Positions 52,601-59,328 of a DNA stretch of 64,000 nucleotides are shown here, piece by piece (positions within the stretch are counted from its first letter, which is position 1; each line of letters starts with the position of its first letter). The stretch comes from MWBF01 sp040772005 (GTDB taxonomy: Bacteria > Chloroflexota > Anaerolineae > CG2-30-64-16). The notes below the pieces were generated by a model. It did not search any database. It was not told where the DNA came from and saw nothing but the letters and a program-made list of their open reading frames with translations. A program made the translations under genes and the position numbers. The stretch covers positions 310,001 through 374,000 of the forward strand of contig JAXGYZ010000002.1 in assembly GCA_040772005.1 (NCBI GenBank), given 5' to 3'.

Positions 52601-52664
52601 GACGCCCACGGCGACGATGACCACTGAGGTGCGCCGCGTGTACCTGCCGCTGGTGTTGCGGTAA
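49620..52664 (+). CDS. Secreted glycosidase-like TIM-barrel protein with SdrB module and YLPLV tail
   Basis: 1,014 residues. GTG 49620 has AGGAG (49607-49611) 8 bases upstream. The signal peptide (WLTAFVLLAMLLSGVSTGVNA) precedes a barrel interrupted by a jelly-roll carbohydrate-binding-like insert (about 180-350). Conserved stretches are PKYWGAAHKDAYKTFINALG...ARYRQRPP, FVAMGTGAYGESQPT and FLQYAPSFISGEERG, shared with genes at 55386 and 59329. They resemble clan-A-like glycoside hydrolases of the beta-galactosidase/DUF4832 type; the catalytic acids are not assigned. A beta domain (about 720-850), linker, one SdrB-like module (AYQDTNKNGAYNAG) and RRVYLPLVLR follow. Probably acts on a surface polysaccharide. 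Confidence 0.78.
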   Translation: MSKRNLSSSGRWLTAFVLLAMLLSGVSTGVNAEGLQQSGGPEAGAAPERIIRTTGALPGIYHIDYLNNFYNLNPDTLPVDGSIGFWIWSTLNPAQSGAGQYNWAALDNWIKSRVDRSATTPTGVGIMISTYDTTTANDIRSTPNWVIKIPDAVIPATTSTGIPHYIDYFRRTARKTLNGEFESGLSLWTVSDPAAITVDTAPPVDSTYVLGDTLPGRGSNGNALQLGGVNNVNATAEHQAETVPAMPPSLAGQQNVYVSLRVNIETTDPNPNDHLYVELWDAGNNKLGGTQLDINNLSHVGQAADYWKGYTFDVTSFGTEKAVKVVLKVVTDGANPTIFHVDNVQLRVRHLIPKYWGAAHKDAYKTFINALGARYRQRPPDGPLKDDNKYLLQFVAMGTGAYGESQPTQDVVDWEYKSTFDHVVKNAGMDTTGEWRDYVNEISLAYATAFGTGDPAGPDRHVFLQYAPSFISGEERGYTTDYAAALGVGLSHNRLAPEFTGLYTNDRSGFYDPIRLHWNSVPIAFEAYNDDLRCNTVLSYWAVRSAVEKHADYIRTDPDLLRNSSTGLPTIHTPIFDWARQYLGKTVQNTPRVWTIMREHRNPAMLTCGTVYYNTTATSARYPQYGNFNYWLYQVDAITGGKTVAETNDKGADSRYAKNPSNGGAYTQAGLGLCGEKAYSNIYLTNPPVCNPQPYNPDLPPLVGQNPNDYRDFYDPWDWTGEGKEAYVVRRTDQATNNPYMFFRIDDGYIPGTQVYSAKITVGYFDIGTDQWSLKYHSTTGEKVAGTVTKTNTKTYKEISFTVTDGKFANGLTGSTDFYLDSRAPNGTADGNEWVHKVEVEKLGAVVEPTHTPTVTVTPTQTHTPTATATSTPTTGVVEGRAYQDTNKNGAYNAGEPLLQGAVMALLNMGNVEVYTATSGADGVFRFAAVAPGQYKLVEKTPPPGYMTSSYSLTFVVNANQTLSGFDVGYQQAATATPTATATVTATATPTVTATPTATMTTEVRRVYLPLVLR

Positions 52665-52702
52665 GGATCGCGCCGGCCCTGTATATCTGAGCTAGAGGAC
52701 TG

Positions 52703-52736
52703 CGCCCGGCGAAGCGGATCATCCATTCGCCGGGCG
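52703..52736. terminator. Perfect 11-bp hairpin after the secreted glycosidase-like gene
   Basis: CGCCCGGCGAA (52703-52713) and TTCGCCGGGCG (52726-52736) with a 12-base loop, about 40 bases past the stop. Strong GC stem, no long U-run. Confidence 0.6.
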
Positions 52737-52778
52737 TTGCCTATGAATTGACAGCGCCACGCGCTGACCGAGTTGCGT

Positions 52779-53741
52779 ATGCCAGCCAGACCGCTTTCTG
52801 CGCGCGCCCAGAGCTTGTTGCGATGTCCCGCCTGCCAGGGCGAACTCGCATGCGAGCCGGCCCGTTGCATCTGCACCGACGCAGAGTGCGGGCAGGTGTA
52901 TCCCATCCTGGACGGCAGCCCCGTCCTGATCCATGAGGCCAACAGCGTCTTTACGCTGGCGGACTTCGTGGAGCAGCGCAATACGTTCTATAACCTCAAG
53001 CCGAGCCGCGCCAGCCGGTGGCTCGACCGCATCACGCCGCAGATCAGCCGCAACGTCCTGGCCGCCGAGAACTTCGACCGGTTCGCCCGGCTGCTGCTCG
53101 ACGCGACACCCGACCCGCTGGTGCTCGTGCTCGGCGGCAGCGTGCTGGGCGACGGCATGGAGCGGCTGGCCGCGGACACGCGCATCGAGCTGGTCGAGAG
53201 CGATGTCTCCTTCGGCCCGCGCACCCAGCTCATCTGCGACGGCCACGACATCCCTTTTCCGACGAACACCTTTGACGGCGTCATCGTCCAGGCCGTGCTA
53301 GAGCACGTCGTGGACCCGCACCGCGTGGCCGGGGAGATTCACCGCGTGCTCAAGCCGAACGCGCTGGTCTATGCCGACACGCCCTTCATGCAGCAGATGC
53401 ATGGCGGGCGCTATGACTTCGAGCGTTTCAGCTACTGGGGCCACCGCCGCCTGTTCCGCCAGTTCAGCGAAGTGGACAGCGGCGTGACGTGCGGCCCAGG
53501 CATGGCCCTGGCCTGGTCGTACACCCATTTCCTGCGCAGCTTTGCACGCGGACGGCGCACGCGCCATCTGCTCAATCTCTTTGCCAGCCTGACCTCGTTC
53601 TGGCTCAAGTACTTCGACGCCTATCTGGTCAGGCAGCCGGCGGCCATCGCGGCCGCGTCGGGCTACTACTTCCTGGGACGCAAGAGCGACGTGACTCTGT
53701 CGGACCGTGACCTGATTCAATCTTATAAGGTGGCACGGTGA
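52779..53741 (+). CDS. SAM-dependent methyltransferase with N-terminal zinc ribbon
   Basis: 320 residues from ATG 52779. The N-terminal 45 residues form a Trm112-like zinc ribbon (LRCPACQGEL...CTDAECGQVYPIL). The Rossmann methyltransferase domain has a degenerate motif I (VLVLGGSVLGDGME), an acidic VESDVS, and VQAVLEHVVDPHRVAGEIHRVLKPNALVYADTP. This domain pair is common in sugar and polyketide methyltransferases. It sits between secreted-protein genes and its stop overlaps a possible GTG start of the next gene, so it may modify a surface glycan or lipid. Confidence 0.82.
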   Translation: MPARPLSARAQSLLRCPACQGELACEPARCICTDAECGQVYPILDGSPVLIHEANSVFTLADFVEQRNTFYNLKPSRASRWLDRITPQISRNVLAAENFDRFARLLLDATPDPLVLVLGGSVLGDGMERLAADTRIELVESDVSFGPRTQLICDGHDIPFPTNTFDGVIVQAVLEHVVDPHRVAGEIHRVLKPNALVYADTPFMQQMHGGRYDFERFSYWGHRRLFRQFSEVDSGVTCGPGMALAWSYTHFLRSFARGRRTRHLLNLFASLTSFWLKYFDAYLVRQPAAIAAASGYYFLGRKSDVTLSDRDLIQSYKVAR

Positions 53742-53782
53742 CGAAGGGCAGCAGCGTCCCACCGGCTGCGGGAGAGACTCTC

Positions 53783-55363
53783 ATGCGAGCTCGACGTAAT
53801 GGTGCGCGCTTCTGGCGGACGGTGGCGCTGGTGTCCGCTCTGTTGGTGTTTGCCGCGCTCCTGGCGCTGCCCGCGTTTGCAGCGGGCAGCCGCCTGCTCA
53901 ACACGCCGACGCCCACCTTGCAGCCGGGAACAGGCGGCGTGGCAGGCCGCGCCTGGCACGACCTGAACGCCGATGGGGTCTACGGGCCGGAAGAGCCGCC
54001 GCTGCCGGGCCTGACCGTCACCGCGCAGGGCGCGACGACCGCCTCCGCAGTCAGCGACGCCAACGGCGCGTACCGGCTGGCGGGACTGGCGCCCGGCGTC
54101 TACCAGGTGACGGCTGTGCCGCCGGCAGGATACCAGTTGACAACCCAGGCCGCTTACAGCGTGTTCGTGGCCGACGGCACGCTGGTCACCCTGGACTTCG
54201 GCGCATATCTGCCGCCGACCCTGACGCCGACAGCCACGCTCCAGCCCGCCCTGGATGCCTCGAACGCAGAGACGGCCTATTGCGGCGGGGTATATCGAGG
54301 CGACACGAACACCGGCAAGAACAATGTCAGCCGCTATAGCTGCCAGCCCGGCTGGCACGAGAGCGGGCCGGAGCTGGTGTATCGCATCGAGGTTAACGAG
54401 GCGCAGCCTGTTTCGGTGACGCTGCTGTCCGCGGCCGCCGACCTGGACCTCTTCCTGACGCGCTATGTCTTTCCGGATTCGTGCGTGGCTGCGGGAGATG
54501 CCTTCCTGACCTATCAGGCCGAGCCCGGCGTCTACCTGCTCGCGGTGGACGGTTATGAGGGTGCGGCGGGCCCATACACCTTCCGCCTGGACTGTCCGCT
54601 GGGCCAGCAGGCCACGGCCACGCCGACCTTCACGCCGTCGCCGCGGCCGACCGCCACGCTCACGCCGACGCCGGGGCCGACCTTCACGCCGTCGCTGACG
54701 CCGCGGCCGCAGAAACTGTACCTGCCCCTCGTGCTGCGCAACTATCCGCTGCCGCCGCTGGAGCTGACCACGATCACGTTGCAGGCGGGCGTCAACGGCT
54801 ATATGGCGGCGACCGATACCACGCTGGATTCATGGGAGCCGGCCACGCCGCAAGGCGATGATCGCGACCTGCGGCTCTTCTTCTCGCGCACGCAGGCCAA
54901 CAATACGACCAAGTCCCCCGTGTTGCGCTTTGGTATGAATTTCCTGCCCGTCAGCGCAGTCGTTGAGCGGGCAGAACTCAGATTGTACGTGCCGACTGCA
55001 CCAACGCATGACCTGCGCGGTGAGGTGCGCGGCCTCTTGCGCTCGTGGAGCGAGGCCGACGCCACCTGGACCCAATCTGCTGCCGGACAACCGTGGGCGC
55101 AACCCGGCGCGCAGGCTCTCAATAGCGACCATTCGACCTGGGCCAGCGCGCCCCGGCACATCACTGCGGGCGGCCAGTGGTACGTTTTCGACGTGACTGT
55201 GCTGGCTGCGAGCTGGGTGCGCAACCCCGGTCAGAACTACGGGATGATCTTGTTTGCGCAGGCCGGTGATAGCGAAGCCAATGTGGAGGTGCAGTTCGCC
55301 AGCCGTGAGCATCCCGACCCGGCCTTGCGCCCGCAGCTCGTCATTACCTATGGCGTCCCGTAG
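53783..55363 (+). CDS. Secreted SdrB/PPC/DNRLRE-domain protein with internal YLPLV motif
   Basis: 526 residues. ATG 53783 is chosen for its GGGAGA site (53770-53775, 7-base spacing) and because the signal peptide (RTVALVSALLVFAALLALPAFAA) then begins near the start; GTG 53738, overlapping the previous stop, would add 15 residues. An SdrB-like module (AWHDLNADGVYGPEEPP), a linker, a PPC/bacterial pre-peptidase C-terminal-type domain (about 165-275) and a second linker lead to YLPLVLRNYP (54719 onward), here internal. A DNRLRE-like domain follows (LQAGVNGYMAATDTTLDSW) to the C-terminus. The internal tail looks like a fusion of a once-terminal signal to a downstream domain. Function unknown. Confidence 0.78.
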   Translation: MRARRNGARFWRTVALVSALLVFAALLALPAFAAGSRLLNTPTPTLQPGTGGVAGRAWHDLNADGVYGPEEPPLPGLTVTAQGATTASAVSDANGAYRLAGLAPGVYQVTAVPPAGYQLTTQAAYSVFVADGTLVTLDFGAYLPPTLTPTATLQPALDASNAETAYCGGVYRGDTNTGKNNVSRYSCQPGWHESGPELVYRIEVNEAQPVSVTLLSAAADLDLFLTRYVFPDSCVAAGDAFLTYQAEPGVYLLAVDGYEGAAGPYTFRLDCPLGQQATATPTFTPSPRPTATLTPTPGPTFTPSLTPRPQKLYLPLVLRNYPLPPLELTTITLQAGVNGYMAATDTTLDSWEPATPQGDDRDLRLFFSRTQANNTTKSPVLRFGMNFLPVSAVVERAELRLYVPTAPTHDLRGEVRGLLRSWSEADATWTQSAAGQPWAQPGAQALNSDHSTWASAPRHITAGGQWYVFDVTVLAASWVRNPGQNYGMILFAQAGDSEANVEVQFASREHPDPALRPQLVITYGVP

Positions 55364-55385
55364 GGCAGCCAGAACAGGATGGAGC

Positions 55386-58307
55386 ATGAAACGATACCTG
55401 GCGCTGGCCGGCCTGCTGTTGTTGTTCAGCATGGCCTCCGCCAGTCACGCCGCTCCCGTCGCCCCCGGAGGCACGGAGGCGGTTTCCAACGAGCAGCCGG
55501 AGACTATCCGGCTGCCCGACGCGCACCCTCCCGGCATCTACGTCTTCTACGACTGGAGCAAAGTGGACCCCCAGACTTATCCGGTCGTCGGCGGAGAGAT
55601 GATCTTCACCTGGAAAAACATCGAATACGCGGCCAACAAGTATAGTTGGGGCAGCGTGGACAAGTTCATTGCGGATATGGCGAGCCAGGGCAAGCGCGCG
55701 GGCCTGCGCATCAATTCTTATGATGGCGAGTGCTGCGGCGGGTCCAGCGTGCCCGCCCATCTCAAGACCAGCACGCCCAATATCGTCATCACGTGCAGCG
55801 GCACCGAAATCCCCCGCTACTGGGATGCTTCCTACCAGAATGCCTTCTCCAAGCTCATCAAGGCGTTCGGTGCGCGCTACAACAATGACCCGCGCGTCGC
55901 CTGGATCGAGATTTCGACCGGTATCTTCGGGGAAACCGCGCCCGCAGAGGACAAGCACGACCTCTGTCTCGAAGCGGCAGGGCTGACCAGCAGCCTGTGG
56001 ATCAAGACGGTCAACTGGTCGACCGATCTCTACCGCCAGGCTTTCCCGAACAAGGAGCTCTTCCTCCAGTATGCGCCGCGTTATCTGGAGCGCAAGGAAC
56101 GCCGCGCGTTCACGGATTATGCGGCGGCGCTTGGGGTCGGGCTCAAGCACAACGGGCTTAAGCCGGACGGCGGCTCGGATGCGATTATCACCGACCCGAC
56201 GCATCCGGCCTATCTGGCAGGCCAGTATGACCCCCTGTTGACCTGGGGCGACCAGGTGCCGACTGCCTTCGAGGGCGCGAACGTCAGCCTCAGCATCGAA
56301 GGCCGCACGAACACCATGTGGGGCCTGTATAACGCGCTGGACAAGCGCGCCGATTTCCTCGCGCTTGACACGAACGTGGTGACCGCGGCCGACCGCCAGG
56401 ACCTCCTCCAGTTTGCCAGCCATTACCTGGGCAAGCGTGCGCCCGACATTCCGAGCGCGTGGGTGGCGCTGCGTGAGACGGAGTTCGACTGGTTTCCCGA
56501 CTACGGCAACTTCGAATTCTATCTGGTGCAGAACGACGCGGTGCCGGGCGGCAAGACTGTGCCGCTGTTCAACGTCGGGACGGCCGCAGAGGGACGCTAC
56601 ACGCGACGCACGGATCAGGCCACGGGCAACAATAGCATGTATTTCGACGTGGACGAGGCCTATGCCTACGCCAACAACTACCGTGCGACCATCACCGTGA
56701 CCTACTATGACCAGGGCACGGATCGCTGGGAGCTGCGCTATGATGGGCTGGCGGGCGACGACCTGCTGGGCGGCACGGTGACGAAGACGAACACGCGCAC
56801 CTGGCGCAAGGCCGTTTTCGAACTGACCGAGGTCGAGTTCGGCAATGCACTGCCGGGCGGGGGCGGTCGCGCAGGCTCCGACTTCCGTATTTATAACCTG
56901 AAGGACGGCGATGAGATCATCCATATGGTGGATGTCGTCGCGCTGCCCGGCAAGCCGAAGACGCTCGTGCTCCAGCCGGGAGTGGACGGCTATAACGGCC
57001 TGACCGACACCTATCTGACCTCCTGGTATCCCGACAAGAATTACGGCACGGCTGAGGGCATGTGGCTTGGCCATCCGGACAAGATGTTCAGCGTGCTGCG
57101 CTTCGATCTCGCGCCGCTGCCCGCGAGCGCGCGGGTGATGACGGCGACGCTCCAGACCTACCACTATGGCGGTTCGAGCACATATGCCATACCGCTGAAT
57201 GTGTCCGCGCATCGCCTGCTGCGTCCGTGGAGCGAGACGGCCGCCACCTGGAACCGGGCCACGGCCAGCGTGCTGTGGCAGCAGCCGGGCGCGCTGGGCA
57301 GCAGCGACCGAGATCCGACCCCTGTGGATGCGGTCGACCTGCGCCAGTTGAGCGGGTGGGTGACGCTGGATGTCACGGCATTGGTGCAGGGTTGGGTGGA
57401 GCAGCCGGCCAGCAACTACGGTCTTTGGCTCAAGGGTACGAGCGACCGCAACGCACAGTTCTATCTCTACACGGCCAATGCCGGCGCGGTGGACCTGCGG
57501 CCCCGGCTGGAAATCCAGTACTACGACATCGTGAAACCAACGGCGACGCCGACATCGGCGATCCCCACTCATACGCCTACCGCGACGCGGACGCCTACCG
57601 TCACGGCGACCGCCTCTGCGACCCCGACGGCCAGCCACACGCCGACGCCCACCGTGACGCCAACGTCGTCGCCCTCCTTGACGCCTACGGTAACCGCAAC
57701 CGCGTCTCAGACGGTGACGGCGTCTCCAACAGCCACTTATGGGCCGACAGAGACCCCAACGGTCACGCCCACGCCATCTGAGACGCCCACGGCATCACCA
57801 ACGGCAACTGACACGCCGACCTCCACTGCAACGAGCACTGTGACGGTGACGGCTTCACCGACCGCTACGTGGACGTCGTCGCCCACAGCGACATACACGC
57901 CGACGCCGACGCCTTCAGCCACGCCGACTTACACCCCAACCCCGACCGCAACTCCCGCCGGGCGGATTCACGGCACGGTCTGGCTGGATCTCAACCGCAA
58001 TGGGCTGGCCGAACTGGGTGAACCGGGCATCGCCGGAGTCACGGTCTGGCTGGATGATGCGACGACGGTCAGTGATGCGCCGGGCGCGGGAGGACTGGGG
58101 AGTGCGGTGAGCCAGGTGAACGGCGTGTACGAGTTTGTCGCGCTGTCGCAGGGCCGCTACCGCATCACGCTGGCGCAGATGGCGAATCTGCCGCTGACGA
58201 CGCAAGGCGAGGTGGTCATCGAGTTGGGCGCAGACGCAGCCCACGAGGTCTCGTTCGGCATTGGGCAGTCGCCGCGGCGCATCTATCTGCCGCTGCTGAT
58301 GAGGTGA
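55386..58307 (+). CDS. Secreted glycosidase-like TIM-barrel protein with DNRLRE and SdrB modules, YLPLV tail
   Basis: 973 residues from ATG 55386 with GGAG just upstream; an open frame back to 55254 overlaps the previous gene. Signal peptide (YLALAGLLLLFSMASASHAA). The barrel shares PRYWDASYQNAFSKLIKAFG...ARYNNDPRVAWIEIS, GIFGETAPAED and LFLQYAPRYLERKERRAF with its paralogues. A beta-sandwich, then a DNRLRE-like domain (about 530-715), a very long Thr/Pro/Ser linker (about 720-855), an SdrB-like module (VWLDLNRNGLAELG) and RRIYLPLLMR follow. Tandem arrangement with the other two paralogues suggests related extracellular substrates. Activity unproven. Confidence 0.8.
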   Translation: MKRYLALAGLLLLFSMASASHAAPVAPGGTEAVSNEQPETIRLPDAHPPGIYVFYDWSKVDPQTYPVVGGEMIFTWKNIEYAANKYSWGSVDKFIADMASQGKRAGLRINSYDGECCGGSSVPAHLKTSTPNIVITCSGTEIPRYWDASYQNAFSKLIKAFGARYNNDPRVAWIEISTGIFGETAPAEDKHDLCLEAAGLTSSLWIKTVNWSTDLYRQAFPNKELFLQYAPRYLERKERRAFTDYAAALGVGLKHNGLKPDGGSDAIITDPTHPAYLAGQYDPLLTWGDQVPTAFEGANVSLSIEGRTNTMWGLYNALDKRADFLALDTNVVTAADRQDLLQFASHYLGKRAPDIPSAWVALRETEFDWFPDYGNFEFYLVQNDAVPGGKTVPLFNVGTAAEGRYTRRTDQATGNNSMYFDVDEAYAYANNYRATITVTYYDQGTDRWELRYDGLAGDDLLGGTVTKTNTRTWRKAVFELTEVEFGNALPGGGGRAGSDFRIYNLKDGDEIIHMVDVVALPGKPKTLVLQPGVDGYNGLTDTYLTSWYPDKNYGTAEGMWLGHPDKMFSVLRFDLAPLPASARVMTATLQTYHYGGSSTYAIPLNVSAHRLLRPWSETAATWNRATASVLWQQPGALGSSDRDPTPVDAVDLRQLSGWVTLDVTALVQGWVEQPASNYGLWLKGTSDRNAQFYLYTANAGAVDLRPRLEIQYYDIVKPTATPTSAIPTHTPTATRTPTVTATASATPTASHTPTPTVTPTSSPSLTPTVTATASQTVTASPTATYGPTETPTVTPTPSETPTASPTATDTPTSTATSTVTVTASPTATWTSSPTATYTPTPTPSATPTYTPTPTATPAGRIHGTVWLDLNRNGLAELGEPGIAGVTVWLDDATTVSDAPGAGGLGSAVSQVNGVYEFVALSQGRYRITLAQMANLPLTTQGEVVIELGADAAHEVSFGIGQSPRRIYLPLLMR

Positions 58308-58311
58308 TATA

Positions 58312-58350
58312 GCGGGCATCAGGGCGGCTATCAGCCGCCCTGATGCCCGC
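58312..58350. terminator. Bidirectional terminator-like palindrome between convergent genes
   Basis: GCGGGCATCAGGGCGGCT (58312-58329) and its perfect 18-bp complement (58333-58350) with a 3-base loop. It lies 5 bases after one stop codon and adjoins the stop of the convergent sulfotransferase gene, so it can serve both transcripts. Confidence 0.85.
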
Positions 58351-58351
58351 C

Positions 58352-59155
58352 CTACCAGTTCATGTCCTTCTCATACCCCAGGTCGATCAACAACTGCCCC
58401 CAGCGTGCCTTGAAAAGGTCCTTGTTTGCGCCGGTGAGATAGTTGACCCAATCGCCTGCCACGCCCTTGCGGTAGTGGCTCTTGGCATCTTCCTCACCCG
58501 GCTTGCGCCCCGCCAGCTTCTGAAAGGCCTGCGCCTCGATCAGCTTCCGCAGATACGCGGGCGGGATGCCATTTACGCGCAGCGGCATCTTTGCCCGGTG
58601 CAGGCCGCGGTTGGCCGTCAGCTTCAGGCTGGCAACCCACTGCGCCGGGCCGGCCGCGGGCATAGGGATGCCGAGGAAAGCCAGGATGCGCGTGAATTCT
58701 GCCTCTGGCGCGGTCGTCAGCACCTCATAGCGCGTCTCGTAGACACGGGGATCGCGGTAGTCCCAGTTCGCCAGTGCCTCGAATTCGGCGGTCCGGCGGT
58801 CCAGCTCCAGCCGGAGACCTTCGTCGAACTCGACCGTGTTGAGTTGCTCGCGAAACTGCGCAAACTCCTGGCGGTAGACGGGGTGCGAGTACTTGTCGGA
58901 AAAGTAGGACGAGACGAGGATGTCGCGCGGGTCGCGGATGACGTGGAATCCACGGAAGGGGGTGCCTGCCAGTTGGTCCACAAGCTGGCGCGTGGCGTTG
59001 AGGTGGATCAGAAAGCCGGCATTGGCTGCATCGTCGGGCAGCGTGTTGTAGCGGTCTTCCTGTACCACCCGCAGCCCCAGTTCGCGGCTGAAGCCCCTGA
59101 TGATCGCTGCGGTCCACATCGTGGCGCAGCGATGATGGCCGAAATAGGCATACAT
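58352..59155 (-). CDS. PAPS-dependent sulfotransferase
   Basis: 267 residues, the only minus-strand gene recognised. The 5'-phosphosulfate-binding loop is YFGHHRCATMW (residues 4-14). The 3'-phosphate-binding motif is GFHVIRDPRDILVSSYFS with R74 and S82-S83. The C-terminal part carries the basic, Gly/Lys-rich KSHYRKGVAGDWVNYL segment. It should transfer sulfate from PAPS to an alcohol of a sugar or lipid. A GAGGAG site lies 14 bases before the ATG, rather far. It has its own promoter, back to back with that of the lipoprotein gene at 59329. Sulfation of the polysaccharide made by the neighbouring locus is a reasonable guess. Confidence 0.88.
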   Translation of the reverse strand: MYAYFGHHRCATMWTAAIIRGFSRELGLRVVQEDRYNTLPDDAANAGFLIHLNATRQLVDQLAGTPFRGFHVIRDPRDILVSSYFSDKYSHPVYRQEFAQFREQLNTVEFDEGLRLELDRRTAEFEALANWDYRDPRVYETRYEVLTTAPEAEFTRILAFLGIPMPAAGPAQWVASLKLTANRGLHRAKMPLRVNGIPPAYLRKLIEAQAFQKLAGRKPGEEDAKSHYRKGVAGDWVNYLTGANKDLFKARWGQLLIDLGYEKDMNW

Positions 59156-59192
59156 CGTTGGGTGTGTTGCTCCTCATGGTGAGTAGACAGTC

Positions 59193-59221
59193 ATCATATG
59201 CGCAGCACGGCGCGGCGTCAA
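59193..59221 (-). promoter_or_regulatory. Promoter of the sulfotransferase gene
   Basis: On the minus strand: -35 TTGACG (59221-59216), 17-bp spacer, -10 TATGAT (59198-59193), about 38 bases before the start codon. Confidence 0.7.
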
Positions 59222-59228
59222 ATTGGCA

Positions 59229-59257
59229 TTGACGGCCTTAATGCAATGTGATATTCT
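59229..59257 (+). promoter_or_regulatory. Promoter of the large lipoprotein gene
   Basis: -35 TTGACG (59229-59234), 17-bp spacer, -10 TATTCT (59252-59257). The predicted transcript starts near 59264, ahead of ATG 59329. The -35 boxes of the two divergent promoters are only 7 bp apart. Confidence 0.7.
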
Positions 59258-59328
59258 TGTGCTGCCTCTCATCCTGCCTCTTCCGATATGGCAGTCCGCT
59301 GCATAGCAGGTCGCGCAGGAGTACGCAC

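Noticed and set aside
52748..52753. Perfect TTGACA -35 box just upstream of the zinc-ribbon methyltransferase
   Set aside because: No -10 element at 16-18 bp, and a transcript from it would start at or inside the gene.
58343..59182. A plus-strand frame covering the sulfotransferase region
   Set aside because: The minus strand encodes clear PAPS-binding motifs, its own promoter and a shared terminator; the plus frame has no recognisable product.
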